A stretch of DNA of 64,000 nt from Bradyrhizobium sp. Arg816 (GCF_029989365.1 NZ_JAPRAQ010000010.1:238084-302083); one strand, 5' to 3'; counted from the first letter of the stretch, positions 24,385 to 34,216 are shown. Translations and numbers: made by a program. The notes: a model not told the origin generated them from the letters alone.

Positions 24385-25152
24385 ATGGAACGCTCGCCTA
24401 GAGATTGCTGTGCCCTTTGCGGCAACACTGAATTTCATCCAAAACTGACGATCAGCCGCAAGGGTGATGACTTCTCTATCGTCCAGTGCGGCGGCTGCGG
24501 GCATGTCTTCGTTGCCGATCCGCCGGCGGACACAGCCAACCACGTCGAGATCGAGAAGATCGACTGGGCGTTCCGGCCACGACATCACCAGATCAGGCGG
24601 CTCATCCTCGCGCACCTCAAGTCCGGTCAACGGGTACTCGAGATCGGCTGCGGGCGTGGCGAGGTCGGTTACCTGTTGCGCGACGATCCCGTCGTCTATC
24701 AGGGCTACGAGCCGGCACGCGGGCTTTCCGACTTTGGTATCCGTGCCGGCGTACCGATAGTTCAAGAAATTTTCCGCGGCGGCGATATGGCCGATGCGAT
24801 CGTGATTGACAACGTCATCGAGCACGTCGCCGAGCCGCGACAGATGATTGAAGTGGCGGCGAGGTCATTGCGGCCCGGCGGCCTCATGATCGTCATCACC
24901 CCAAATGTGCATGACGTGCGGGCGGTCTTCCCGCAGTTTCGAAAACGGCATCTGTGGATCCCGCCCGATCACATCAATTACTTCTCGGCGCGGGATATCG
25001 ATTTCATTTTCACAGCAGCCAACCTGCCGCAACCGCAACGCTTCCGGTTCTTCCCACTCAGCCTAAAGGATTATCGCTTCTTCCCGCGCGCATTTTCCGA
25101 AACGCTTGGCCTGTCGATCTTCGGTCACAACGTGTTTGCGATCAGGAATTGA
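24385..25152 (+). CDS. Zinc-ribbon class I SAM-dependent methyltransferase
   Basis: 255 aa from MERSPRDCCALCG, preceded by CTGGAG. An N-terminal zinc ribbon (Cys9-x2-Cys12 and Cys35-x2-Cys38) leads to a class I methyltransferase core: motif I VLEIGCGRGEVG, AIVIDNVIEHVAEPRQM and SLRPGGLMIVITPN. This is the Methyltransf_11/23 arrangement common in enzymes acting on glycans or small molecules. The substrate is unknown. The coding frame is open to 24160 in a DUF805-like segment, so the true start is uncertain. It stands alone between the M23-like and selO genes. Confidence 0.8.
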   Translation: MERSPRDCCALCGNTEFHPKLTISRKGDDFSIVQCGGCGHVFVADPPADTANHVEIEKIDWAFRPRHHQIRRLILAHLKSGQRVLEIGCGRGEVGYLLRDDPVVYQGYEPARGLSDFGIRAGVPIVQEIFRGGDMADAIVIDNVIEHVAEPRQMIEVAARSLRPGGLMIVITPNVHDVRAVFPQFRKRHLWIPPDHINYFSARDIDFIFTAANLPQPQRFRFFPLSLKDYRFFPRAFSETLGLSIFGHNVFAIRN

Positions 25153-25346
25153 AGTTCCTTTTGAAGAAGGATGTCGCTGCTGACGTTCGATCCGCCCGAG
25201 GATTGATCGTTGCAACGTTCCACGTGAATCCGGAGCGGGTGTTGCCAATGTTGGTGTTCGGGGTGGTGAGGACGTCATCAACAGCATAGCCAGGACACGG
25301 CATCGCTATGCTGACTTGCGTCACGGCGCCGCACTCCGGATCAGGT

Positions 25347-26825
25347 TCACGTCCCGCAGAACGTCTGCAACACCCGCTGGTCCGGCAGCGGCGGATCGGC
25401 GTAGGCCGCGTAGTCCGGCTGCTCCTCGAACGGCTTGGCCAGCACCTTCACCAATTCCTCGAACGGCGCGTAGTCGTCGTTATTGACCGCGGCCTGGATC
25501 ACGGCCTCGACGCGGTGGTTGCGCGGGATGAAGATCGGGTTGACGGCATGCATCGCGGCTTGCCGCTCGGCGGCGGTCTGCGGCTCCAGCGCCGTGCGCT
25601 CGCGCCAGCGTTTGGCCCAGTCGTCGAAGGCTGAGGGATCCATGAACTGTGCGCGGACGTCGGAGATACCGGCCTCGTTGGCCGCGGCGTCACCGAGCTT
25701 GCGGAAGGTGAGGGTGAAGTCGGCCTGGTTCTTGGCCATGGCATCTAACAGGTCCTGGATCAGCGTCTCGTCGCCGTCACGCGCCGTGAGCAGGCCGACC
25801 TTCTTGCGCAGGCCCGCCTGATAGGCCGTGCTGAACGTCTCGGCGAAGGCGCCGAGAATGTCCTGGGCTTCGGCGACTGCCTTCTCCTGGTCGTCGGAGA
25901 ACAGCGGCAGCAGGCATTCGGCGAGCCGGGTCAGATTCCACAGCGCGATGCGCGGCTGGTTGGCATAGGCGTAGCGACCCATCTCGTCGATCGACGAGAA
26001 GACCTGCGCGGGGTTGTAGGCGTCCATGAAGGCGCAGGGCCCGTAATCGATGGTCTCGCCGGAGATCGAGCTGTTGTCGGTGTTCATCACGCCGTGGATG
26101 AAGCCGACCAGCAGCCAGCGCGCGACGAGATCTGCCTGGCGCGCGACGACGCCGGCGAGCAGCGCGTGATAGGGGCGCTCTGCATGGAGCAGATCTGGAT
26201 AGTGGCGGGCGATGACGTGGTCGGCGAGCCGGCGGATCGCGCCGGTGTCGCGGCGGACGGCGAAGAACTGGAAGGTGCCGACGCGGATGTGGCTCGCGGC
26301 GACGCGCGTCAGCACGGCGCCGGGCAGCGCGGTCTCGCGGATGACGTGCTCACCGGTGACGACCGCGGCGAGCGAGCGCGTGGTCGGGATGCCCAGCGCG
26401 AACATGGCTTCGCTGACGATGTATTCGCGCAGCACCGGTCCGAGCGCGGCGCGGCCGTCGCCGCGGCGGGAGAACGGGGTCGGGCCCGAGCCCTTGAGCT
26501 GGATGTCGCGGCGGACGCCGTCCCTGTCGATGACCTCGCCGAGCAGGATCGCGCGGCCGTCGCCGAGCTGGGGCACGAATTGCCCGAACTGGTGGCCGGC
26601 ATAGGCCATGGCGATGGGATCGGCGCCTGGTGGAACCGTCTTGCCGGCCAGGATTTCGGCACCCTCAGGGGTCTCCAGCATATCAGGATCGAGCCCGAGC
26701 TGGACCGCCAAGGGCCGGTTCAGCTTGATCAGCCGGGGGGCGGCCACAGGGGTCGGCGCGACCCGGGCAAAGAAGCTGTCCGGCAGTGCCGAATAGGAGT
26801 TTTGGAAGGGGAAATGAACTGTCAT
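25347..26825 (-). CDS. selO: SelO family protein adenylyltransferase (YdiU)
   Basis: 492 aa from MTVHFPFQNSYSALP, the usual SelO start and length. Characteristic blocks: SFFARVAPTPVAAPRL, MAYAGHQFGQFVPQLGDGR, LKGSGPTPFSRRGDGRAALG, the catalytic NTDNSSISGETIDYGPCAF, and the C-terminal FIPRNHRVE. SelO is a pseudokinase that AMPylates proteins, using ATP in flipped orientation, and is linked to redox stress. It lacks the C-terminal selenocysteine of animal forms (ends FCGT, with an ordinary Cys). It is divergent from aspS across about 200 bp. Confidence 0.93.
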   Translation of the reverse strand: MTVHFPFQNSYSALPDSFFARVAPTPVAAPRLIKLNRPLAVQLGLDPDMLETPEGAEILAGKTVPPGADPIAMAYAGHQFGQFVPQLGDGRAILLGEVIDRDGVRRDIQLKGSGPTPFSRRGDGRAALGPVLREYIVSEAMFALGIPTTRSLAAVVTGEHVIRETALPGAVLTRVAASHIRVGTFQFFAVRRDTGAIRRLADHVIARHYPDLLHAERPYHALLAGVVARQADLVARWLLVGFIHGVMNTDNSSISGETIDYGPCAFMDAYNPAQVFSSIDEMGRYAYANQPRIALWNLTRLAECLLPLFSDDQEKAVAEAQDILGAFAETFSTAYQAGLRKKVGLLTARDGDETLIQDLLDAMAKNQADFTLTFRKLGDAAANEAGISDVRAQFMDPSAFDDWAKRWRERTALEPQTAAERQAAMHAVNPIFIPRNHRVEAVIQAAVNNDDYAPFEELVKVLAKPFEEQPDYAAYADPPLPDQRVLQTFCGT

Positions 26826-27021
26826 GGCCTCAAGATAGGCCTCGAACGTCTGATGGCAAAGGCTCGGGCCCAGATTGGCCAAAAATGGGCGCTTCTGGCC
26901 CAAAACAGGCCGTTCCCTTGGTTGCCGCCCCCGGTCTCGTCGGGTAAACCCTGCCGCAACTTCGGACCGGTCGTTTCAGGCCGTCCGATTCGCTTCCTCC
27001 GACATCGAATTTGGGACGACC

Positions 27022-28794
27022 ATGCATCGCTACCGGTCACATAAATGCGGCGATCTCCGCGAGAGCAACATCGGCGAGACGATCCGCCTCTCGGGCTGGG
27101 TCCATCGCGTTCGCGACCACGGCGGCGTGCTGTTCATCGACCTGCGCGACCATTACGGCCTGACCCAGTGCGTGGTCGATCCGGACTCGCCGGCGTTCGC
27201 GCTGGCCGAAAAGCTCCGCTCGGAATTCGTGGTCAAGATGGACGGCAAGGTCCGCCGCCGCCCCGAGGGGACCGACAATGACGATCTGCCGACCGGCAAG
27301 ATCGAGATCTATGTCAGCGAGATCGAGGTGCTGGGACCGGCCGGCGACCTGCCGCTGCCGGTGTTCGGCGACCAGGAATATCCTGAAGACATCCGCCTGA
27401 AGTATCGCTTCCTCGACCTGCGTCGCGAAAAACTGCACCAGAACATCATGACGCGCGTCGAGATCATCAAGTCGATGCGTCGGCGCATGGAGGGGCAGGG
27501 CTTCTTCGAGTTCAACACCCCGATCCTGACCGCGTCCTCGCCGGAAGGCGCGCGCGACTTCCTGGTGCCCTCGCGCATCCATCCCGGCAAGTTCTACGCG
27601 CTGCCGCAGGCGCCACAGCAATACAAGCAGCTGCTGATGATGTCGGGCTTCGACCGCTACTTCCAGATCGCGCCCTGCTTCCGCGACGAGGACCCGCGCG
27701 CCGACCGTCTGCCGGGCGAGTTCTACCAGCTCGACGTCGAGATGAGCTTTGTCACGCAAGAGGACGTGTTCGCGGCGATGGAGCCGGTCATCACCGGCGT
27801 GTTCGAGGAGTTCGCCAAGGGCAAGCCGGTGAACAAGAACTGGCGCCGCATCCCGTTCGCCGAAGCGCTGCGCAAATACGGCAGCGACAAGCCCGATTTG
27901 CGCAACCCCATCGAGATGCAGGATGTCTCCGAGCATTTCCGCGGCTCGGGCTTCAAGGTCTTCGCACGCATGCTCGAAGACCCCAAGAGCCAGGTCTGGG
28001 CGATCCCGGCGCCGGGCGGCGGCAGCCGCGCCTTCTGCGACCGCATGAATTCGTGGGCGCAGGGCGAAGGCCAACCCGGTCTCGGCTACATCATGTGGCG
28101 CGAGGGCGGCGAAGGTGCGGGTCCGCTCGCAAACAACATCGGGCCGGAGCGCACCGCTGCGATCCGCGCGCAGATCGGTACCAAGGAAGGCGATGCCGCC
28201 TTCTTCGTGGCCGGCGACCCCGACAAGTTCTGGAAATTCTCAGGTCTCGCCCGCAACAAGGTCGGCGAGGAGCTGAACCTCACCGACAAGGAGCGGTTCG
28301 AGCTCGCCTGGATCGTCGACTTCCCGATGTACGAGTACAACGAGGACGACAAGAAGGTCGACTTCTCGCACAACCCGTTCTCGATGCCGCAGGGCGGTCT
28401 CGACGCGCTGAAGGGCCAGGACCCGCTGACCATCAAGGCGTTCCAGTACGACATCACCTGCAACGGCTACGAGATCGCCTCCGGCGGCATCCGCAACCAC
28501 GTGCCGGAAGCGATGGTGAAGGCGTTCGAGATCGCAGGTTACGGCGAGCAGGAAGTGGTCGACCGCTTCGGCGGCATGTACCGCGCCTTCCAGTACGGCG
28601 CGCCGCCGCATGGCGGCATGGCCGCGGGCGTCGACCGCATCGTGATGCTTCTGTGCGGCACCAACAATCTGCGCGAGATCTCGCTGTTCCCGATGAATCA
28701 GCAGGCCATGGATCTGCTGATGGGTGCACCGTCCGAACCCAGCACCAAGCAGCTCCGCGAGCTGCATGTGCGGGTGAACCTGCCGCAGAAATAG
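27022..28794 (+). CDS. aspS: Aspartyl-tRNA synthetase
   Basis: 590 aa from MHRYRSHKCGDL. The N-terminal OB anticodon-binding domain (LSGWVHRVRDHGGVLFIDLRD) is followed by the class II catalytic core: motif 2 CFRDEDPRADRLPGEFYQ, the bacterial GAD insertion (residues about 290-430) and motif 3 HGGMAAGVDRIVMLL. Charges tRNA-Asp with aspartate; alphaproteobacterial enzymes of this type may be non-discriminating and also serve tRNA-Asn. Length matches the bacterial type. A family B palindrome follows the gene. Confidence 0.96.
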   Translation: MHRYRSHKCGDLRESNIGETIRLSGWVHRVRDHGGVLFIDLRDHYGLTQCVVDPDSPAFALAEKLRSEFVVKMDGKVRRRPEGTDNDDLPTGKIEIYVSEIEVLGPAGDLPLPVFGDQEYPEDIRLKYRFLDLRREKLHQNIMTRVEIIKSMRRRMEGQGFFEFNTPILTASSPEGARDFLVPSRIHPGKFYALPQAPQQYKQLLMMSGFDRYFQIAPCFRDEDPRADRLPGEFYQLDVEMSFVTQEDVFAAMEPVITGVFEEFAKGKPVNKNWRRIPFAEALRKYGSDKPDLRNPIEMQDVSEHFRGSGFKVFARMLEDPKSQVWAIPAPGGGSRAFCDRMNSWAQGEGQPGLGYIMWREGGEGAGPLANNIGPERTAAIRAQIGTKEGDAAFFVAGDPDKFWKFSGLARNKVGEELNLTDKERFELAWIVDFPMYEYNEDDKKVDFSHNPFSMPQGGLDALKGQDPLTIKAFQYDITCNGYEIASGGIRNHVPEAMVKAFEIAGYGEQEVVDRFGGMYRAFQYGAPPHGGMAAGVDRIVMLLCGTNNLREISLFPMNQQAMDLLMGAPSEPSTKQLRELHVRVNLPQK

Positions 28795-28826
28795 GCCCGT
28801 GCCTTGGAAGCAACGCAATCCCGCTA

Positions 28827-28858
28827 GGTGGGCAAAGGCGCGTAGCGCCGTGCCCACC
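28827..28858. repeat. Intergenic palindrome (family B) after aspS
   Basis: Arms GGTGGGCAAAGGCGC and GCGCCGTGCCCACC with a 3-nt loop GTA, forming a stable hairpin 30 nt after aspS. The same element with a different loop recurs after the M20 amidohydrolase gene at 44199. It is a repeat I associate with bradyrhizobial genomes and probably serves as a transcription end here. Confidence 0.75.
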
Positions 28859-28904
28859 GTCTGGCTTTAACGCGTGCTGTGAGGTGGTGGGCAGGGATCG
28901 CCCC

Positions 28905-30878
28905 TCAAAGCCCCGTCGACGCCTCGATCCTGAACTGCGCCAGCGCGACGATCGGCTCGCTGTTCAGCGCGTCCATGAGCTGAAGCACCGGCACCTTGCC
29001 GAGCGGTGTGAGCTTGATGGTGAGCGTTTGACCTGAGGTCTCGACGAAGCCGGCGAGTGCATCGACCGCTGCTCTGGCATCGAGATTGGCGGCGGTGACC
29101 TTCTCGCCCTGCGCCCGGATCATCTCGGCGATGGCCCTGCGGGCGGCGTCGCGGCTGACATTCTGCATGCGCGAGAACTGCGCCACGACGAGATCGACGA
29201 CGCCGCTGTCACGCAGGGAGAGTTCGAGCGTGCCGGTCTCGACCTGCGCCATCTCACTCATAGCCTCCATCGGGTCGGTCGTGGTGAACAGGCCGCGCGG
29301 CACATTGGCGAGCGCGAAGCGGGCCTGTGCCTTGGCGAGGTTGCCGAGATCGATCGTGGCTGGTGCAAGCGCGAAGGCGCCCGAGGACTCCGTCCAGGCG
29401 GCGCCGAGATCGAGGTCGATCGCGAGCTTGTCCACGCCCGCCATGATCAGCGGCCGCTGCGCCGGATTGGAGGGATCGGTCGGCGTGACCATCTTCACGA
29501 CCAGATTGGCCTTGCTCGGGATCGATCCGACCAGCTGGCCCCAATTCAGGCTGATCGTATCGATGGTGACGAGCTGCCGCGTGTTCTTGAAGGGAGAGAC
29601 CACGCCCTTGATCTCGGCACCTTCGAGCACCCGGAACAGGCCCAGCATCTGATCGGGCGAGGGCGCCCGCCCGGGATTGCTGAGGCCCGCGGCCCAGCGC
29701 ATCAGGTTCGCCGCGCTGAACGACTTCAGCGCGAAGCGCTCCATCTTGAACTGCCCCTGCGGGGCCGGCGTATCGACGCCCTCGATCGCGAACTCGCCCG
29801 CGCGGTATCGGATCGCGCTGACCTTGCCGGTCCCTTGCTGTGTGCCGATCGCAATCTTGCTGACCTCGGCCCTGCCGATGCGAAGACCCTCATAGACTCC
29901 GGCGATCTTCTCCAGCATCTCGCGCGACTGTGCCGGCGTCGGAACAGCCGATTGATCCTGCGGCAGCGCGTCAAACAGCTCGGCCAGCCGGAATTTCGAC
30001 GGCTGCACGTCGATGTCCTCCATCACGAAGCCGTCGATATCGACACGCATCCCCTGGGCAGATTTGAGCGCATAGGGGCCGGCCGAGACTTGCCGGTAGA
30101 CGCGATGATAGGTCTCGTCACTGCTGGTCTTTGGATCGAGCGCGGCGATGATCGCGGTCGCATCGAAATCGTTGACGATGACGTTCGACAGCTCGCCGGT
30201 CAGCTTGTCCGGCTTGCCTGGCTGCTTCACATCGACCGAGATGGCGGCGCGGTCCGCCTTCATCGCGTCGATCTTGCCGCGTTTCAGATTCTGGATCGCC
30301 AAGCCGGAATAGGTGATCTCGCCGCTGCCGCCGGGACCGCTGCCGGAATCGAAGCTCATCGTCAGCGTCGGCGCCGTGAGCGAGGTTGCCGTGACGCTCG
30401 CGTATTGACCGAGCACGTAGCGGTAGAGTTCGATCAGGGAGCCGTTCGCCGGCGCCGTCCCGGTGTGAAGGGGGCCGGCATAGTCGCGCATCCTCAGTTG
30501 CGGGATCTTGTAGGACGCCTTCACCTTGGCCTGACCGACCTGGTCCAACGCGACGTCAATGCCGGTGATGTCGATGCTGTCGGCCGTAAACCTGCTGTCG
30601 TCGATCTGGCGAACGCCGGTCCCCTTGATGCCGGCGATCCTGACCTGCGCTTGCGGTTGGCTGCCGGGCGTGACCGCGATGTCCTCGATGGTCAGCGTCC
30701 TGCTCATCAGGTCGAATACGACCTTGCCGTGGCTCGCCTTGCCGCCATCGGCGCGCATCCGCTCGAACGCCGCCTCGACTTCGGCAATGGCGCGGTGCTG
30801 GGCGTAGAGGTTGAAGCCGAACCATCCGCCCGCGGCAAGCATGGCTGCCACGATCAGGCCGATCAGGACTCGCTTCAT
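28905..30878 (-). CDS. Large membrane-anchored hypothetical protein
   Basis: 657 aa from MKRVLIGLIVAAMLAAGG, an uncleaved signal-anchor (residues 3-22) followed by a helical stalk (AQHRAIAEVEAAFERMRAD). The rest is a beta-rich body with alternating hydrophobic residues (VVFDLMSRTLTIEDIAV, RFTADSIDITGIDVAL), repeated ID-x-x-G/I-D elements and a helical C-terminal segment (RDAARRAIAEMIRAQGE). The look is that of AsmA/YdgA-like periplasmic proteins that span or fill the envelope, but no family is certain. Longer upstream in-frame sequence lacks a signal. It is divergent from maeB. Confidence 0.7.
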   Translation of the reverse strand: MKRVLIGLIVAAMLAAGGWFGFNLYAQHRAIAEVEAAFERMRADGGKASHGKVVFDLMSRTLTIEDIAVTPGSQPQAQVRIAGIKGTGVRQIDDSRFTADSIDITGIDVALDQVGQAKVKASYKIPQLRMRDYAGPLHTGTAPANGSLIELYRYVLGQYASVTATSLTAPTLTMSFDSGSGPGGSGEITYSGLAIQNLKRGKIDAMKADRAAISVDVKQPGKPDKLTGELSNVIVNDFDATAIIAALDPKTSSDETYHRVYRQVSAGPYALKSAQGMRVDIDGFVMEDIDVQPSKFRLAELFDALPQDQSAVPTPAQSREMLEKIAGVYEGLRIGRAEVSKIAIGTQQGTGKVSAIRYRAGEFAIEGVDTPAPQGQFKMERFALKSFSAANLMRWAAGLSNPGRAPSPDQMLGLFRVLEGAEIKGVVSPFKNTRQLVTIDTISLNWGQLVGSIPSKANLVVKMVTPTDPSNPAQRPLIMAGVDKLAIDLDLGAAWTESSGAFALAPATIDLGNLAKAQARFALANVPRGLFTTTDPMEAMSEMAQVETGTLELSLRDSGVVDLVVAQFSRMQNVSRDAARRAIAEMIRAQGEKVTAANLDARAAVDALAGFVETSGQTLTIKLTPLGKVPVLQLMDALNSEPIVALAQFRIEASTGL

Positions 30879-31125
30879 TCCCAGCTCCAGTTGCTCGTTT
30901 TGCACTGCGCAACCTGCCATATTCGGGAAATGCCGCGCGGTCCAGGGAAAGCTAGCGCTATCAGATATTTGACCATGCGCCCTGTTGATGGGGCCGCAAT
31001 CGGATGTTGCCACCGGGGCGCCCGCCGTGCTTCATCCCGTTTCCACGACCCGGAAATAACCGTCGGCTTGGACGGCGGCTCCGGATGAGGCATTTTGAGG
31101 CCGGTAACGCGAGGCAAGAGACCGC

Positions 31126-33435
31126 ATGTCATCCTATTCTGATGATCTCCACCAGGCGGCGCTGGCCTATCACCGTCTGCCGCGCCCCGGAAAGCTCGAG
31201 ATCCAGGCGAGCAAGCCGCTCGCCAACCAGCGCGACCTCGCGCTTGCCTATTCTCCGGGCGTTGCCGCCGCCTGTACCGAGATCGCCAAGAACCCGGCGG
31301 AGGCCGCAACGCTCACCACCCGCGCCAATCTGGTCGCGGTGGTCTCGAACGGCACCGCGGTGCTCGGCCTCGGCAATATCGGCCCGCTGGCCTCCAAGCC
31401 GGTGATGGAAGGCAAGGCCGTCCTGTTCAAGAAGTTCGCCGGTATCGACGTGTTCGACATCGAGATCGCCGCCGACACCATTGAGCGCGTGGTCGAGACC
31501 GTGGCGGCGCTCGAGCCGACCTTCGGCGGCATCAATCTCGAGGACATCCGCGGACCGGAATGCTTCGAGATCGAGGCGCAGCTGAAGGAGCGCATGAAGA
31601 TCCCGGTCTTCCATGACGACCAGCACGGCACCGCGATCATCGTCGCCGCCGCCATCACCAATGGTCTCAGGCTGAACGGCAAGAAGCTGTCCGACGTCAA
31701 GATCGTGGCGTCGGGGGCAGGGGCCGCCGCGATCGCGACGCTGAACCTGCTGGTGTCGATGGGCGCGCAGCGCAAGAACATCTGGGTCTGCGACATCGAC
31801 GGCCTCGTGCATGAAGGCCGCAACACCACGATGGACCGCTGGAAGGCAGTCTACGCCCAGAAGACCGACAAGCGCACGCTGGGCGACGTCATCGGCGGCG
31901 CCGACATCTTCATCGGGCTGTCGGCACCCGGCGTGCTCAAGCCGGAGATGGCCAAGGCGATGGGCGACAAGCCCCTGATCATGGCGCTCGCCAATCCGAC
32001 TCCGGAGATCATGCCGGAGGAGGCGCGGAAGGTGCGCCCCGACGCCATGATCTGCACCGGCCGCTCCGACTATCCGAACCAGGTCAACAACGTCCTCTGC
32101 TTCCCCTTCATCTTCCGCGGCGCGCTCGACGTCGGCGCCAGCGCCATCAACGAGGAGATGAAGCACGCCGCCGTCGAGGCCATCGCCCAGCTCGCGCGCG
32201 AGGCGCCGTCGGATGCGGTCGCGCAAGGCTTTGACACCGGCGAAACGCAGGGCTTCGGCCCGGGCTCGCTGATCCCGAGCCCCTTTGATCCCAGGTTGAT
32301 TCTGCGCATCGCGCCCGCCGTCGCCAAGGCGGCGATGGAGTCGGGCGTCGCAACGCGCCCCATCACCAACTTCGACGAATACACCGCGCTGCTCGAGCGC
32401 TTTGCCTTCCGCTCCGGCCTCGTCATGAAGCCGATGTTCGCCAAGGCCAAGACCCAGCCGGTGCGCGTGATCTACGCCGAAGGCGAGGACGAGCGCGTGC
32501 TGCGCGCCACGCAAGTGGTGCTGGAGGAGAAGCTGGCGACGCCGATCCTGGTCGGGCGTCCGTCGGTCGTCGAGGCGCGCATCAAGCGCTTCGGCTTGTC
32601 GATCAAGGCAGGCAAGGATTTCGACCTCGTCAATCCCGAGGACGATCCGCGCTATCGTTCTTATGTGCAGTCCTATGTCGAGGTCGCCGGCCGCCGCGGC
32701 GTGACGCCGGATGCGGCGCGCACGGTGGTGCGCACCAACAACACGGTGATCGCTGCGCTCGCGGTCACGCGCGGCGAGGCGGATGCCATGCTTTGCGGCG
32801 TCGAAGGCCGCTACATGCACCATTTGCGCCATGTCCGCGAGATCATCGGCTTCTCCGCGGGGATCATCGACTATGCGGCACTGGCGCTGCTGATCACCAG
32901 CAAGGGCGCCTTCTTCATCGCCGATACGCAAGTTCGGCCCAATCCGAGCGCCGAGGAGCTCGCCGAGATTGCCTCGCTGGCGGCGGTCCACGTCCAGCGC
33001 TTCAACATCAAGCCGAAGATCGCCTTCGTCTCGCACTCGGATTTCGGCAGCTACGATACCGAGTCCTCGCGCAAGATGCGCCGGGCGACCCAGCTGTTGA
33101 AGGAGAAGCATCCGGAGATCGAGGCCGACGGTGAGATGCAGGGCGACACCGCGCTCTCCGCCGCTGCGCGAAAGATGGTGCTGCCGCACTCCAAGCTCGA
33201 GGGCGAGGCCAACATCATGATCATGCCGAGCCTCGACACCGCCAACGTCGCCTATCAGATGATCAAGTCGCTGGCGGATGCGCTCCCCGTCGGCCCGATC
33301 CTGATCGGCCCGGCGCGCCCGGCGCATATCCTCACGCCGTCGGTGACGGCGCGCGGCATCCTCAACATGACGGCAGTTGCGGTCGTGGAAGCGCAGGAGC
33401 GCGCTTCGCGGCAGCAGCCGACGTTGTTTACGTAG
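31126..33435 (+). CDS. maeB: NADP-dependent malic enzyme with C-terminal phosphotransacetylase-like domain
   Basis: 769 aa, the size of MaeB-type hybrid enzymes. Residues 1-170: malic domain (ALAYSPGVAAAC, ENIG-type VLGLGNIGPLASKPVMEGKA, VFHDDQHGTAIIVAAAI). Residues 170-425: NAD(P)-binding domain (IVASGAGAAAIATLNLLVSMG). Residues 430-769: phosphotransacetylase-like domain (VIYAEGEDERVLRATQVVL, ISLA-type LAVTRGEADAMLCG, MPSLDTANVAYQMIKSL), thought to be regulatory. Decarboxylates malate to pyruvate, feeding NADPH and acetyl-CoA; important when cells use dicarboxylates, as bacteroids do. Start MSSYSDDLHQAAL is 5 nt after GAGACC. Confidence 0.95.
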   Translation: MSSYSDDLHQAALAYHRLPRPGKLEIQASKPLANQRDLALAYSPGVAAACTEIAKNPAEAATLTTRANLVAVVSNGTAVLGLGNIGPLASKPVMEGKAVLFKKFAGIDVFDIEIAADTIERVVETVAALEPTFGGINLEDIRGPECFEIEAQLKERMKIPVFHDDQHGTAIIVAAAITNGLRLNGKKLSDVKIVASGAGAAAIATLNLLVSMGAQRKNIWVCDIDGLVHEGRNTTMDRWKAVYAQKTDKRTLGDVIGGADIFIGLSAPGVLKPEMAKAMGDKPLIMALANPTPEIMPEEARKVRPDAMICTGRSDYPNQVNNVLCFPFIFRGALDVGASAINEEMKHAAVEAIAQLAREAPSDAVAQGFDTGETQGFGPGSLIPSPFDPRLILRIAPAVAKAAMESGVATRPITNFDEYTALLERFAFRSGLVMKPMFAKAKTQPVRVIYAEGEDERVLRATQVVLEEKLATPILVGRPSVVEARIKRFGLSIKAGKDFDLVNPEDDPRYRSYVQSYVEVAGRRGVTPDAARTVVRTNNTVIAALAVTRGEADAMLCGVEGRYMHHLRHVREIIGFSAGIIDYAALALLITSKGAFFIADTQVRPNPSAEELAEIASLAAVHVQRFNIKPKIAFVSHSDFGSYDTESSRKMRRATQLLKEKHPEIEADGEMQGDTALSAAARKMVLPHSKLEGEANIMIMPSLDTANVAYQMIKSLADALPVGPILIGPARPAHILTPSVTARGILNMTAVAVVEAQERASRQQPTLFT

Positions 33436-33456
33436 GGATCGACGTTCCGCGAACTC

Positions 33457-33540
33457 GTCATGCCCGGGCTTGTCCCGCGCATCCACGATCTTCATACCGC
33501 GGAGCAAATCGTGGATGGCCGGGTCGAGCCCGGCCATGAC
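33457..33540. repeat. Intergenic palindromic repeat (family C)
   Basis: Inverted arms around GTCATGCCCGGGCTTGTCCC and GGGTCGAGCCCGGCCATGAC, with an inner pair ATCCACGAT/ATCGTGGAT. It folds as a two-part hairpin 20 nt after maeB. The pattern (GTCATGGCCGGGCTTG type) is common in Bradyrhizobium intergenic DNA. The remaining 200 nt up to the DoxX gene hold no gene I can support. Confidence 0.75.
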
Positions 33541-33738
33541 GCCGAGAGACTGGTGGTCGAATTCGTTCCGGCCGGTTCGATTTCGCCAGGGAGCGCCACT
33601 GCACCGCCCGCGTCGCCAACTTTGAATTGCTCGCAGTTCGCCATTTCCCCGTTTGTAAACCGGCGCACGACTCTTCATAATCGCCCGGTACCCTCGTCAA
33701 GACGCCGATTTCAAAAAGCCTGAGCCAAGAGGCCGACC

Positions 33739-34191
33739 ATGCCAGCGTTCGTGACTTTCGGGCGAATCCTGTTCGCCGTGCTGTTCATCTACACGGGCGC
33801 GACCAAGCTCTTTGCCATCCAGGCGACGGCCGATTTCATCGCCACCAAGGTGGTGGTGCCTGACATGATCGAGCCCTATGCCAAGCAGATCGAGACGGCG
33901 ACCGCCATGACTACGCCGCAGCTTCTGGCAATCGCGGTCGGCGGGCTCGAGATCATTGCAGGCCTGATGATCGCATTGAATTTCGGCGCGCGCTTTTTCG
34001 CATTGCTCATGATCGTCTACATCGCGGTCTCGACCGTCCTGTTCTCCGATTTCTGGAATCAGGCCGCGCCCGACAACGCCAAGATGGTGGTCGACGCGCT
34101 GAAGAATCTCTCGATCATCGGCGCGCTGTTCATGATCATGGGCTATGGCCGCGCTACGCGCTCGGCCGAGACGGCCTACGGGGACGTGTAG
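33739..34191 (+). CDS. DoxX-family membrane protein
   Basis: 150 aa, four predicted membrane segments. The DoxX signature is at the N-terminus (FGRILFAVLFIYTGATKLFA), then QLLAIAVGGLEIIAGLMIAL and FFALLMIVYIAVSTVLFSDFW. DoxX/YphA-like proteins are small inner-membrane proteins linked to redox functions, but a precise role is not known. It stands alone, convergent with the DHFR-like gene. Confidence 0.85.
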   Translation: MPAFVTFGRILFAVLFIYTGATKLFAIQATADFIATKVVVPDMIEPYAKQIETATAMTTPQLLAIAVGGLEIIAGLMIALNFGARFFALLMIVYIAVSTVLFSDFWNQAAPDNAKMVVDALKNLSIIGALFMIMGYGRATRSAETAYGDV

Positions 34192-34216
34192 GGCTTCGCG
34201 CTGATCCCAGCCCGCC

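Noticed and set aside
25142..25324. 60-codon minus-strand frame between the methyltransferase and selO
   Set aside because: Starts with GTG without a ribosome site, overlaps the methyltransferase end, and has no recognisable domain; kept as unannotated intergenic DNA.
31129..33678. Very long open frame on the minus strand across maeB
   Set aside because: It is antisense to a full-length malic enzyme with all family motifs; its translation is Arg/Gly/His-rich low-complexity sequence typical of GC-rich shadow frames.
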